Shown: positions 14,741 to 24,100 of the stretch, piece by piece
Position numbering within the stretch: the first letter of the stretch is position 1
Layout: each line of letters opens with the position of its first letter
Assembly (NCBI RefSeq): GCF_017614955.1
Contig: NZ_WVUH01000032.1
Location: 1-32,435 of the forward strand
From: Micromonospora echinofusca
GTDB taxonomy: Bacteria > Actinomycetota > Actinomycetes > Mycobacteriales > Micromonosporaceae
DNA length: 32,435 bases
Direction of reading: 5' to 3'
Program-made: the position numbers and the translations under genes
The notes under the pieces: generated by a model
Seen by the model: the letters and a program-made list of their open reading frames with translations, nothing else
The model's database searches: none
Told to the model about the DNA's origin: nothing

Positions 14741-15211
14741 ATGTCATCCACCCGGGTGTCCCACCACGTCAGGGCTCCGCGCTCGGTCGTCTACCGGCTG
14801 CTGCTCGATCCGGACGCGCTCGCGAGGTGGCGGGTACCGGACGGGATGCGGGGCCACGTCCACGAGTTCGAGGCGCGCGAGGGCGGTTTCTTCCGCGTCT
14901 CGCTCACCTACGACGTGCCGGACGGCTCCGGCAAGTCGGCGCCGTCCACCGACACGTACCACGGGCACTTCCGCGCCCTCGTTCCGGACGAGCAGGTGGT
15001 CGAGGTCCTCGAATTCGAGTCCGATGATCCCGGGTTGACCGGCACGATGACGATGACCACCACACTCACCGACGCGGACGGTGGCACCGAGGTCGCCATC
15101 GTGCACGACGGTCTCCCGGCTGGCGTCGCGCCGGCCGACAACGAGGCCGGTACGCGGATGGCGCTGGCGAACCTCGCCCGTCTCGCCGAGTCGGACGGGT
15201 CCCGCCGGTAG
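14741..15211 (+). CDS. SRPBCC / AHSA1-like protein
   Basis: 156 residues. It has a typical SRPBCC (START/Bet v1-like) start, VSHHVRAPRSVVYRLLLDPD followed by ALARWRVPDGM. A beta-rich middle follows, with GGFFRVSLTYDVPDG and EQVVEVLEFESDDPG, and a final helix TRMALANLARLAE. This is the AHSA1/CalC-like subgroup, which binds hydrophobic ligands or acts as a small-molecule or stress protein; the ligand cannot be told from sequence. There is no signal peptide. It is probably leaderless (see the -10 at 14729) and monocistronic. Confidence 0.8.
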   Translation: MSSTRVSHHVRAPRSVVYRLLLDPDALARWRVPDGMRGHVHEFEAREGGFFRVSLTYDVPDGSGKSAPSTDTYHGHFRALVPDEQVVEVLEFESDDPGLTGTMTMTTTLTDADGGTEVAIVHDGLPAGVAPADNEAGTRMALANLARLAESDGSRR

Positions 15212-15286
15212 GCCGTCAGACCAGCGCGGGCGGACGCGCGGGCCCGGGGCTGCCGCTGTCGCCGACCGAGGAACGGACTGTCACTG

Positions 15287-15320
15287 ATACCGCAGTGGTA
15301 TGAATATTCCTCTGCGGTAT
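15287..15320. promoter_or_regulatory. Perfect 9-bp inverted repeat, possible operator or att-like site
   Basis: ATACCGCAG (15287-15295) and CTGCGGTAT (15312-15320) are perfect complements separated by 16 bp. The spacer contains the palindrome GAATATTC (15302-15309). There is no flanking gene start within 150 bp, so its role is unclear. Confidence 0.4.
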
Positions 15321-15410
15321 GTGTCTGACAACGGTTTGTGGCCGTCGCCGCCGCGCGAGATTGTGGCTGCATGACGGCCGCATGACGGCCATCTCTGGCA
15401 GGTGGGAAAG

Positions 15411-15445
15411 ACGGACGCCTCCGGCGAAAGGCCGGAGGCGTCCGT
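15411..15445 (-). terminator. Strong terminator downstream of DUF397 gene
   Basis: A perfect 15-bp stem, ACGGACGCCTCCGGC with its complement, closes a 5-nt GAAAG loop. On the minus strand it is followed by CTTTCCC. It lies about 80 bp beyond the DUF397 stop and could also serve the plus strand. Confidence 0.75.
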
Positions 15446-15526
15446 GGGCGGACTGCGTTCGTGGGTTGCGCGCTTGGTTCGTGCGTCCCGGCTCGTGGGC
15501 CCGCGCGAATGGGTCAGCGAGGGTGG

Positions 15527-15730
15527 TCAGTGGCCGAGGGTGCCCCGTCGGGTGGCGCTGACGAAGGCGGCCCAGGCAGTGGGCGGGAAGGTCAGCACCG
15601 GGCCGGTCGGGTCCTTGCTGTCCCGCAGGCCGACGACGCCGGTCAGGTTGTCGGCGACCTCGACGCAGTTGCCGCCGTTGTCGCCGCTGCGGGTGCTCTT
15701 GCGCCACCGGGCGCCGGTCAGGTCAGTCAT
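15527..15730 (-). CDS. DUF397-domain small protein
   Basis: 67 residues with the full DUF397 pattern: WRKSTRSGDNGGNCVEVAD, VVGLRDSKDP, LTFPPTAWAAFVSATRRG. DUF397 proteins are encoded beside Scr1/WhiJ-type XRE regulators in actinobacteria, and some pairs behave like toxin-antitoxin or developmental switch modules. The ATG at 15730 overlaps the end of the regulator gene by 8 bp, with GGGGAG upstream, so expression is coupled. No toxin activity can be inferred from sequence alone. Confidence 0.9.
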   Translation of the reverse strand: MTDLTGARWRKSTRSGDNGGNCVEVADNLTGVVGLRDSKDPTGPVLTFPPTAWAAFVSATRRGTLGH

Positions 15731-16604
15731 GTCGCATCTCCCCAGCGATCCGTTTGATCATGTCCGTCGATTCTCCCTCATCCAGGGCGAGATCCTCCAG
15801 ATCCGTCCAGGTGCGCCGGTAGGCAGCCAACTCCTCGGGCTTGTCGAGATAGATCGCACCGGTCAGCGACTCGCTGTAGACGACCGGTGGCTCCCCGGCG
15901 GTGCGACCCCGGGGCGAGGGAAATTCGAGGATGACGAACGACCCGGCGATGGCGCCCAGGTGCGGGCCCGCCGCGACCGGGACCACGCGGAGCGAGACGT
16001 TCGGCAGCTCGGCGACGGTGAGCAGGTGCGCCAGTTGCCCGGTCATCACCGCCGCACCACCGACCGGTCGGCGCAGGACGAACTCGGACAGGACCACCTC
16101 CAGTTTGGGTGCCTTCGGCAGCCGCCGGGTCAACATCGTCTGCCGGTGCAACCGGACCTGGACGGTCCGCTCCCGGTCCTCGACGCTGACCGGGCTGCCC
16201 GACCGGAACAGCCCGTGGGCGTACTCCCGGGTCTGGAGCAGCCCCGGGATCAGCGACTCCGCATACTCACGCAGGTAGGCGGCGGCGGACTCCAGCCCGA
16301 CGTAGAGTTCGAACCAGCTCGGTACCGCATCCCCGTAGGCGTGCCACCAGCCACGCGACTTGGTCTCCGCCGCCAGGCCGCGCATCGCCTCGGCCATCTT
16401 CGGCGGTACGTCGTACAGGTCGCACATGGCCTTGGCGTCGAGTACCCGCACCGGGCCCATGCCGCACTCGATGCGCCAGACCTTCTGCCGGCTGTACTCC
16501 AGCTCCTCGGCGGCGTCGAGGGTGATGCCGGCCTCGGTGCGGTACCGCCGCAGCAGCCGGCCGAGTTGTCGGCGTGGCACGGTCGAGCCGATGTCCTCTG
16601 CCAT
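15723..16604 (-). CDS. Scr1-type XRE regulator with DUF5753 domain
   Basis: 293 residues. An N-terminal XRE helix-turn-helix spans about residues 12-65 (RRQLGRLLRRYRTEAGITLD; EELEYSRQKVWRIECGMGPV). The DUF5753 domain covers about 85-285, with LREYAESLIPGLLQTREYAH, the VEDRERTVQVRLHRQ segment and LPNVSLRVVPVAAGPH. These proteins usually act with the adjacent DUF397 protein. The ATG at 16604 has GGAGGG upstream. A GC-flanked inverted repeat at 16680-16712 in the divergent promoter region is a candidate operator. Confidence 0.9.
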   Translation of the reverse strand: MAEDIGSTVPRRQLGRLLRRYRTEAGITLDAAEELEYSRQKVWRIECGMGPVRVLDAKAMCDLYDVPPKMAEAMRGLAAETKSRGWWHAYGDAVPSWFELYVGLESAAAYLREYAESLIPGLLQTREYAHGLFRSGSPVSVEDRERTVQVRLHRQTMLTRRLPKAPKLEVVLSEFVLRRPVGGAAVMTGQLAHLLTVAELPNVSLRVVPVAAGPHLGAIAGSFVILEFPSPRGRTAGEPPVVYSESLTGAIYLDKPEELAAYRRTWTDLEDLALDEGESTDMIKRIAGEMRHD

Positions 16605-16679
16605 TTGTGCCCTCCAGTTGCATCGTGGAACGCGCAGATGTTGCGTGGTGAAACGTGAAGAGATTCCGGTAAAGAACCT

Positions 16680-16712
16680 CGATTTCCGCTAAACGAGTTA
16701 TGCGGGAAATCG
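16680..16712. promoter_or_regulatory. Inverted repeat in the Scr1/DivIVA divergent region
   Basis: CGATTTCCGC (16680-16689) and GCGGGAAATCG (16702-16712) are complementary except for one extra base. They flank an AT-rich 12-nt centre. The site is about 80 bp upstream of the Scr1-type gene and 110 bp upstream of the DivIVA-type gene, a plausible autoregulatory operator. Confidence 0.4.
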
Positions 16713-16753
16713 TTGTGGTCCGGCGTGGAGTGTCACAAGCTCATTCCCGGGGC

Positions 16754-16786
16754 GGGCCCGCCTGTTCGCGGCGGACGGGCGGGCCC
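16754..16786. terminator. GC-rich hairpin upstream of the DivIVA-domain gene
   Basis: GGGCCCGCC (16754-16762) pairs perfectly with GGCGGGCCC (16778-16786). There is no U-tract. It sits in the 5' region of the DivIVA-domain gene, so it may be a leader hairpin rather than a terminator. Confidence 0.35.
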
Positions 16787-16821
16787 ACCCGATCCGACCG
16801 TCGGCGTGGAAAGGGGACGAC

Positions 16822-17124
16822 ATGCCGGGACCCGACGACAGCGGGAGCAGCACGCGGGACCGGTGCGGCGGCACCGTCTACACCCGACCGGAGCTGCTCG
16901 GCCCGCGCCAGATCCGCAACGCGCGCTTCACCGAGAGCCGGTTCGGCCGTCGAGGGCTCGACCCGGGCGAGGTGCGCCGGTTCCTGGCCCGCGTCGCCGC
17001 CGAGGTCGCCGACCTCCAGGCCGAGGTGACCCGGGTACGCGAGGAGTCGTACCGGATCAAGGAGGCCATGCGGCGGTGGCAGTCCCGGCACGCGGCCCGG
17101 GTCAACGAGCGCGGCTACCGCTGA
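16822..17124 (+). CDS. Short DivIVA-domain protein
   Basis: 100 residues from ATG 16822 (AGGGGAC upstream). After a disordered N terminus comes a DivIVA N-domain-like stretch, LLGPRQIRNARFTESRFGRR followed by GLDPGEVRRFLARVAAEVAD, and then a short coiled coil (LQAEVTRVREESYRIKEAMR). The long coiled-coil tail of full DivIVA/Wag31 is missing, so it is unlikely to be the polar-growth scaffold itself. It could be a partner or modulator. No function is claimed. Confidence 0.8.
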   Translation: MPGPDDSGSSTRDRCGGTVYTRPELLGPRQIRNARFTESRFGRRGLDPGEVRRFLARVAAEVADLQAEVTRVREESYRIKEAMRRWQSRHAARVNERGYR

Positions 17125-17227
17125 TGGGTGGCGGGGGTGGGAGGGTCGACGTGACGATCGGTGGATAGCACAATGTCAGTCAGTAGTTCTGGGCTGACGC
17201 TCGTCCGGATGCCAAAGAAGGTGCGGG

Positions 17228-19666
17228 GTGGGGGAGACCGGTCGGGAGGCACTGGTCCGGTTCGTCGACGAGCTCCGACAACTCCGCCAACTCGCCGGTG
17301 CACCCTCGCTGAACAACCTGGTCGCGATCTCCACCCGGTTGCAGCACCCGCTGGCCCGCTCCACGCTCAGCGACAAACTCAACGCGAAGTCGCTGCCCGA
17401 CTGGGACTTCGTGGTCGCCTACGTCGACGCCTGCATCGCCCACGCCGAACAGGTCGGTGCCCGGCTGCCGGCCGAGCTGACCGACCTGACCTACTGGGAC
17501 GCCGCCCACTGGCGGCTGCTGCGGGCAGCGGACACCGCCCGCGCCGAGGACCGGCTCGCCTCCGCCGTCCACGCCGAACTCGGGCGGCAGAGCCGCAGCG
17601 CGGCAACAGCACCCACCCCGGCACCGACCGGCCCGGAGCGGGTGGTACCCCGGCAGCTTCCCCCGGCGGTACGACACTTCGCCGGCCGGTCGGCGTCGCT
17701 GGCCGCCCTGGACACCCTGCTCGCCGAGCCGGACGGCGCGCCGGGCACGGTGCTGATCTCGGCGATCGGCGGTACCGCCGGGGTCGGCAAGACCTCCCTC
17801 GCCGTGTACTGGGCGCACCGGGTCGCCCACCGGTTCCCCGACGGGCAGCTCTACGTCAACCTGCGCGGCTTCGACCCGGACCGCCCGCCGATGGGACCGG
17901 CCGAGGCGCTCGTCGGGTTCCTGGAGGCGCTCGCCGTGCCGCCGGAGCGGATCCCGGTGGGACCGGCCGGGCAGGTCGCGCTCTACCGCAGTCTGCTGAC
18001 CGGCCGGCGGATCCTGGTCCTGCTGGACAACGCCCACGACGCCGACCAGGTACGCCCGCTGCTGCCCAGCTCACCCGGCTGCCTGGTACTGGTGACCAGC
18101 CGCAACCAGATGCCCGGCCTCGTCGCGGCGGAGGGCGCCCACCCGCTCCTGCTCGACCTGCTCGGCCCGACCGAGGCACGGGAACTGCTGGGCCGCCGGC
18201 TCGGTACGGCGCGGGTCGCCGCCGAGCCGGCAGCAGTGGACCGGATCGTCGTCGCCTCGGCCGGGTTGCCGCTGGCCCTGGCCATCGTGGCCGCCCGGGC
18301 CGCCATCCATCCGGACTTCGGCCTGACCCGGCTCGCCGACGAGTTGCACGCGGCCCGGGGCAGCCTCGACGGGTTCGCCGGCGGGGAGACCGCCGCCGAC
18401 GTACGGGCCGTCCTGTCCTGGTCGTACCGGAGCCTCGCCCCGCCGGTGGCCGCCCTGTTCCGCCTGCTCGGGCTGCATCCCGGCCCGGACCTGTCGGTCG
18501 CCGCCGCCGCCAGCCTCGCCGGTGTCCCGGTCGCGGAGGTAAGACCCGCGCTGGCCGCGCTGACCCGGGCGAACCTGCTCACCGAGCAGAGCCCCGGGCG
18601 GTACACCCTGCACGACCTGCTCCGGGTGTACGCCGTCGAGCAGTCCACTCTCACCGACAGTGCGGCCGGCCGGCAGGCCGCGACCGGGCGGCTGCTCGAC
18701 CACTACCTGCACACCGCGTACCGTGCCGACCTGCTGTTGTCCCCGCACCGCGACCACATCGACCTGCCCCCGGCACGTCCCGGTGCGATCCTGTCCGACC
18801 TGCGTGACCGGGACGAGGCGTGGGCGTGGCTCGCCGCCGAGCACCGGCCCCTGCTCGCCGCCGTCGCCCTGGCCACTGCCGGGGGACCCGGTACCCACGC
18901 CTGGCAGTTGGCGTGGAGCATCAACACCTATCTCGACCGCTCCGGCGCCTGGCAGGACCAGTCCACCGCCCAACAGCTCGCGCTGCGCGCCGCCGAGCAG
19001 GTCGGGGACCGTACCGGTCAGGCCCGTGCACACCGGAACCGGGGGGTGGCGTGCCTACGCCTGGGCAGCTTCGACGAGGCCCACGAGCACCTGGCCCAGG
19101 CGCTGCGTCTGCACGACGCGCTCGGCGACCACGTCGGCGCGGCGCGTACCGAGTTGAACCTGGGGATCCTCGCCGAACGGCAGGGCCGGTACGGGCAGGC
19201 CCTCGACCACGCGCAACGGGCCTTCGACCGGTTCGCCAGTGCCGGCCACGCCCACGGGCAGGCCAACGCGCTCAACAACATCGGCTGGTACCACATCCAA
19301 CTCGGCGATCACCGGGAAGCGATCTCGTACTGCCGGCGGGCGCTGGCCGAACACCAGCGGATCGGTAACCGGTACTGGCAGGCACACGCCTGGGACAGCC
19401 TCGGGTACGCCCACCACCACCTGGGGGAGTATGCCGAGGCGGTCGACTGCTACCGGCAGGCCCTGTCCCGCTGGCGGGAGGCGGGTGAACGCTACTACGA
19501 GGCGACCACGCTGACCCACCTCGGCGACACCCGGCACCGTGCGGGTGACCCCGGTCCGGCCCGTACCGCCTGGCGGCACGCCCTCGACATCCTCGACCAA
19601 CTCGCTCACCCGGACGCCGAACAGGTCCGGACCCGGCTCGACGCCGGCCTACCGGAAGGCGCCTGA
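17228..19666 (+). CDS. STAND regulator: N-terminal helical domain, NB-ARC ATPase, TPR repeats
   Basis: 812 residues from GTG 17228 (GAAGG upstream). The N-terminal helical region (about 1-100, including LARSTLSDKLNAKSLPDWDF) resembles the XRE-like start of actinobacterial STAND proteins. The NB-ARC part starts near FAGRSASLAALDTLL. Walker A GGTAGVGKT is at 181-189 (K188), Walker B is in ILVLLDNAHD (about 265), and the sensor stretch is LVLVTSRNQM. A winged-helix segment follows, then TPR repeats from about residue 590 (ARAHRNRGVACLRLGSFDEA, AHGQANALNNIGWYHIQLGD and similar). Such proteins are nucleotide-switched regulators. The TPRs sense a protein or peptide partner, which is not known here. 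It is downstream of the DivIVA-domain gene with about 100 bp between. Confidence 0.9.
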   Translation: MGETGREALVRFVDELRQLRQLAGAPSLNNLVAISTRLQHPLARSTLSDKLNAKSLPDWDFVVAYVDACIAHAEQVGARLPAELTDLTYWDAAHWRLLRAADTARAEDRLASAVHAELGRQSRSAATAPTPAPTGPERVVPRQLPPAVRHFAGRSASLAALDTLLAEPDGAPGTVLISAIGGTAGVGKTSLAVYWAHRVAHRFPDGQLYVNLRGFDPDRPPMGPAEALVGFLEALAVPPERIPVGPAGQVALYRSLLTGRRILVLLDNAHDADQVRPLLPSSPGCLVLVTSRNQMPGLVAAEGAHPLLLDLLGPTEARELLGRRLGTARVAAEPAAVDRIVVASAGLPLALAIVAARAAIHPDFGLTRLADELHAARGSLDGFAGGETAADVRAVLSWSYRSLAPPVAALFRLLGLHPGPDLSVAAAASLAGVPVAEVRPALAALTRANLLTEQSPGRYTLHDLLRVYAVEQSTLTDSAAGRQAATGRLLDHYLHTAYRADLLLSPHRDHIDLPPARPGAILSDLRDRDEAWAWLAAEHRPLLAAVALATAGGPGTHAWQLAWSINTYLDRSGAWQDQSTAQQLALRAAEQVGDRTGQARAHRNRGVACLRLGSFDEAHEHLAQALRLHDALGDHVGAARTELNLGILAERQGRYGQALDHAQRAFDRFASAGHAHGQANALNNIGWYHIQLGDHREAISYCRRALAEHQRIGNRYWQAHAWDSLGYAHHHLGEYAEAVDCYRQALSRWREAGERYYEATTLTHLGDTRHRAGDPGPARTAWRHALDILDQLAHPDAEQVRTRLDAGLPEGA

Positions 19667-19712
19667 CCTGATTCGCGGCCCGCCCGGGGACGCCTGATTC
19701 GCGGCCCGCCCG
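19667..19712. repeat. 20-bp direct repeat after the STAND gene
   Basis: CCTGATTCGCGGCCCGCCCG occurs at 19667-19686 and again at 19693-19712 (period 26), immediately after the stop codon of the STAND gene. Confidence 0.8.
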
Positions 19713-19824
19713 CCGCCTCTCGCGCTGGGGGTGCCCCGGCGGGGGCCGCTGTCCGGGAATCCGCCGGACAGCGCCGGTACCCGGCACCGTCGGAGAAAAG
19801 CTCCTCCTGGACGGAAGGACTCCC

Positions 19825-20985
19825 GTGACTCCCCACCGTTTCAGACGCCGGAGGGCGTTGGCCGTACTCGGCGGTGCGCTGACCCTGACCCTGGCCGTGG
19901 CGCCGGCCGGCGCGGCCCCCGCACACGACGTGCAGGCGACCGCGTCACAACTCCTCGGCTTCACCGTCGGCATGGACGGTCGTGTCTACGCGGCGTCCCC
20001 CACCGGCCTCAGCCCGTTCACCAGTTACGCGATCGCGCCGCCCGGAGCCGGCGTCAGCGCCGTCCGGCAGTCCGACGGCAACGCCGCCGTGTTCACCATC
20101 GGCACCAACGGCGGGCTCTTCACCGTGCTGACCAGTTCGGCCACCTCGGGTACCCGGATCGTGCAGGTCGGACCGAGCGGCCTCGCCAGCCCCGGTGGCC
20201 GGGTCAACGCGGTGACCGGCCTCGACGGCTCCATCCACGTCGCCTTCCCCGGGAGGGACGGTGCCGTCTACGCGGTTTCCTTCTCCAGCACGATGTCGCA
20301 GACGTCCAGCGTGCAGCGGGCCTCCGCCACCGGTGTGGCACCGTCGAACGCGGTGGTCGCCGCCGCCTGGGTGTCCGGGGTACCGGGGGCCGTCTTCGTC
20401 GGCTCGGACGGTGCGCTGCACTCGGTCTGGCGGACCGGTACCGGCACCTGGACGACCGTCCCGGCCAGCGCACCCGGTCTGGCCTCCCCGGGCGCCGGTG
20501 TCGCGGCCATCGTCAAGGGCGGCACGGCGGCGTACGTCAGCGGGCTGGACGGCCGGCTCTGGCAGGTCGGTGTCACGGCGAGTGGCGGTGTGCCGGACCC
20601 GTGGGATCCGGTGGCCGTCACCGGCACCGGCGTGGTACCGGTCGGCGCCCGCCTGGCGGCGACCCGCTTCGACAACGGCCCGACGAACGTCCTCTTCGCC
20701 GGTGCCGACGGGGCGATCCGCATCGTCACCAACCAGACCGGTTCCTGGGTCACCTCGGTGGCCTCGGGGGCCGGGGTCGCCCAGCCCGGCGGTCCGGTGG
20801 CGGCGCTCGCCTACGGCGACTACCTCTACTCCGACTGGTGCGGTAACGACCTGTGGTGGTGGTTCTGGTGGAAGCGCCCGCTGCCCCCGCCCCCGCCGCC
20901 GCCGTGGTACGGCGAGACGGACTCGTTCCCGACCACCATTCCAGTCCGGTCGGGCTACGAGGTGGCGGTGGCCCTGTACCGGTAG
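19825..20985 (+). CDS. Secreted beta-propeller-like protein with Trp/Pro-rich tail
   Basis: 386 residues from GTG 19825 (GGAAGGA upstream). A clear signal peptide is present: a twin-Arg-rich start (RFRRRRALAVLGG) followed by a hydrophobic stretch and AGAAPA near residue 32. The mature part contains about six repeats of a 45-60-residue blade with the motif (V/A)G-x-DG-x-(L/I/V)-(hydrophobic), for example GMDGRVYAAS, GLDGSIHVAF, GSDGALHSVW, GLDGRLWQVG and GADGAIRIVT. This resembles lectin-like beta-propellers. A C-terminal Trp cluster (LWWWFWWK, about 343-350) is followed by seven consecutive prolines and a short tail. Carbohydrate binding at the cell surface is a reasonable guess and is not shown. 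Confidence 0.75.
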   Translation: MTPHRFRRRRALAVLGGALTLTLAVAPAGAAPAHDVQATASQLLGFTVGMDGRVYAASPTGLSPFTSYAIAPPGAGVSAVRQSDGNAAVFTIGTNGGLFTVLTSSATSGTRIVQVGPSGLASPGGRVNAVTGLDGSIHVAFPGRDGAVYAVSFSSTMSQTSSVQRASATGVAPSNAVVAAAWVSGVPGAVFVGSDGALHSVWRTGTGTWTTVPASAPGLASPGAGVAAIVKGGTAAYVSGLDGRLWQVGVTASGGVPDPWDPVAVTGTGVVPVGARLAATRFDNGPTNVLFAGADGAIRIVTNQTGSWVTSVASGAGVAQPGGPVAALAYGDYLYSDWCGNDLWWWFWWKRPLPPPPPPPWYGETDSFPTTIPVRSGYEVAVALYR

Positions 20986-21050
20986 GCCGCAGCCCGATCC
21001 GGTGGCGCCGGGCGTGCGGTGCGGCGCAGTTGCTCGCGCGATGGAAACGT

Positions 21051-21083
21051 GGTCCTGACTCCGGATCGTCCGGAGTCAGGACC
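21051..21083. terminator. Perfect bidirectional terminator
   Basis: GGTCCTGACTCCGGA (21051-21065) and its exact complement (21069-21083) close a 3-nt loop. It lies in the roughly 200-bp gap between the convergent propeller gene and the FN3/HExxH gene and can terminate both. Confidence 0.8.
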
Positions 21084-21187
21084 GTCCCGTTCCGTGGCCC
21101 GTACCCCGGGCGCCGCCCCTGACCTGTCGATCATGGAGCTGTGGTGGGCGCCGACGGAACCTTTCGCCATCCGCCGGCACTGGTGGA

Positions 21188-24100
21188 TCAGTTGCAGCTA
21201 CCACCCGAGGGGTACCTGCTGTAGCCACCCCAGAACAGGTTGGCCTGCATCTCGTAGATGTTGTTGCAGGCCGGGCTGCCAGTCGTCGCCTCCGAGTAGG
21301 CAGACTGCGCGGCGTAGTCCTCTGCGAACGTCCCCCACGAGGAGACGTCAGCCCACTGCTCGGAGTGGATCGCTTCGTGCCGCAGCAGATCCGGCCCCTT
21401 CGAGTTGGCGATGCTCGCGCCGTAGTATCTGCGCATCTGGGCCCGCCGCATGGTCTCCTCGGCGACCTCGATCTCCAGACCCGCCGCGTTGCCCGGGTAG
21501 AAGAAGTAGTCGCCAACGGTCATCGGTTGCCCGGTCAGGTTCGGTGGCGGACCGAAGCAGACGATCTGCTTGTAGTCGTTCTGGCAGCTCATCCCCTTGG
21601 TGTACGCATAGCTGCCGGCCATGAGATTCGCCCTGTTGAGATGGTTCTTCCAGCGCGTCGGGTCACCCGAGGGCAGGAACCGGTGCGGCACCCCCATTTC
21701 GACATTGCTGTCGTTCTCGCCAGCGACGTTGTAGGCCGTGACCTTGAAATCGTACGCGTCACCGGCGGTGAACATCCCCCAGAGCACCGCGTACGGCTTG
21801 TCCGTCGGATTGGACAGCTTGGACCAGAGGACCTGCCCCCGGCTCGCATTCCGGTAGTAGATCCAGTACCAGGCGCCGTTGGTGGTGCTGTGGTCCCAGG
21901 CCAGGTTCACCTTGCCGGTGGAACCCAACGGCGTGTGTAGCCGGGGTGCGTCCGGGAAGGGCGGCATCGGCGTGACCTTGGCCGTGTTCGACGGCAGCGA
22001 GTCACCGGCGAGGTTCGTCGCGAACAGCCGGAAGTCGTACGGCCTGCCGTTCCACAGCATCTCGACGGTGTACGTGCAGCACGAACTCAACGCGACCGGC
22101 AGCCGCTGCCAGTTCCCGCCGTACGAGCGTAGTTCCACCCAGTAGCCGACATTCGGTGTCGGGCTGGCCGTCCAGCTCAGGTAGGCCTTGCCGTCACCCG
22201 GGGTGGCGGTCAGTCCGGTCGGGGCCTGTGGGGTCGGCGGCATCGGCCGGGCGCTGGCGATGTTCGACGCGCCCGACTCACTGGTGATGTTCACGGCGAA
22301 CAGCCGGAAGTCGTACGTGATGCCGTTGGTGAGGATGTTGACGGTGTAGGTGCAGCAGGTACTCAGGGCCACCGGCAGCCGCCGCCAGCTTCCGCCGTTG
22401 GAGCGCAGTTCCACCCAGTAGCTGACGTTCGGCGTCGGGCTGGCAGTCCACCGCAGAGTAACTTTTCCGTCACCCGGGGTGGCGGTCAGCCCGGATGCGG
22501 GTGACGGTGGCGGCGGCATCGGCCGGGCCGACGCCACGTTGGAGAAGCCGCCGGTCCCGGAGGCGTTCGACGCGCTCACCTTGAACTCGTAGGTGCTGCC
22601 GTTGGCCAGGTAGGCGGCGGTCATCGAGGTGCCGGTCACCGGCAACGCGAGCTTCTGCCAGGAGCCGTTGGCGCTGGCGTTGCGCTGGTAGACGTTGTAG
22701 GTCACGTTCCCTGTGGTGCTGGCGGTCCAGCTCAGGGTCGCCTGGCCGTTGCCGGCTGTCGCGGTCAATCCGGTCGGTGCCGCCGGCAGCCCGCCCTTCG
22801 CCGTGACCTGTACGACGGCGGAGGTCGGCCCGTACCCGGCCTGGTTCTCGGCGGCCACCTTGAACTCGTAGACATGTCCGTGTACGTACGGACCCAGTTC
22901 CGCCCAGGTGCGCTCGGTCGGCCAGATGCCCTTCGTGAAGCCCTGACCGGCGGTGGCGTCCCGGTAGTAGATCCAGTACAGGTACCCGTCGGCGGTCGGA
23001 GCGTCCCAGTCCAGGGCGATCATCCCGTCACCGGCCGACTCGGCGCGCATGTTCGTCGGTGCCGTCGGCAGGCTGTACCGGGACGTGCCCTGCACCGGTG
23101 CCGACAGCGGACCGGCGCCGGAGGCGTTCGTCGCGGCGATCTTGAACTCGTACACGTGGTTGTGGGTCAAAGCCCCGGCGGTGAAGGTACAGCACTCGGT
23201 GACCGGCAGGGCCAGCTTGGTGAAGGTGGTCTGCCCGGCCGTTACGTCCCGCTGGTAGACATCGAACCAGAGGTTCTCCCCGGGCGCCGTCCAGCTCACC
23301 CGGATGGTGCCGTTGCTGTTCGAGGTGGTGCTCAGCCCGGTCACCTGACCCGGCAGCGGCAGCCTCGGGGTGGCCTGGACGGTGGGACCGGTCGTGGAGG
23401 CCCCACCCTGACTGGTGGAGACCACCTTGAACTCGTAGGTGTCCCCGTTGGTCAGAAGAGCGGCCTGCATCGTGCAGCAGGTGGTGATCGGCAACGGCAG
23501 CTTGGTGAGCGACGTCTCGCCGGCGGTCACGTTCCGTTGGTACACGTCGTACCAGACGTTCGGCGTGGTGCTCGCCGTCCAGCTCAGCGTCACCTGGCCG
23601 TCCCCTGCCGTCGCGACAAGCCCGGTCGGCGCCGCCGGCTTCGGGTAGGTTGCGGTGGCCGAGACCACCGGCGTGGTGGGTCCCTCACCGGCCCGGTTGG
23701 TCGCACTGACCTTGAACTCGTACACGTGGTTGTGGATCAGGAAGCTCGCGGTGAGTGAGGTGCCGACGGTGACCGGCAGCGGAAGCTGGTGGAACTCGGT
23801 GTGACCCGCCGTCACGTCCCGCTGGTAGACCAGGTACCAGACATTCGGTCCGGGCTCGGTCCAGGTGAGCCGGATGGTGCCGTCACTGGTGTTCGGGGTC
23901 GCGGTCAGGTTCGTCGGCGCACCGGGCAGCGTGTAGACCGCGGTGGCCCGGGCCAGGGCCGACGGCGGGGACACGCCGCCGCCGTGGTGCGCGGTCACAT
24001 GGAACTCGTACTCGTGGTTGTGCTCCAGCCCTTCCATGACGTGCGAGACGACGTCCGGGCCGAGCCGGGTGACGAAGGTGAACTCGTCGTCAGCGGCGGT

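Larger units (their letters stand above)
15212..15526. other. Intergenic stretch with an AT-rich inverted repeat and a terminator
   Basis: About 315 bp with no convincing gene. It holds the inverted repeat 15287-15320, two ATGACGGCC copies near 15371 and 15381, and the strong hairpin at 15411-15445. The stretch around 15281-15345 is clearly AT-richer than its surroundings. Confidence 0.5.

Noticed and set aside
15527..16604. Classical toxin-antitoxin module
   Set aside because: DUF397/Scr1 pairs sometimes behave like one, but no toxin fold is visible, so it is described as a regulator pair only.
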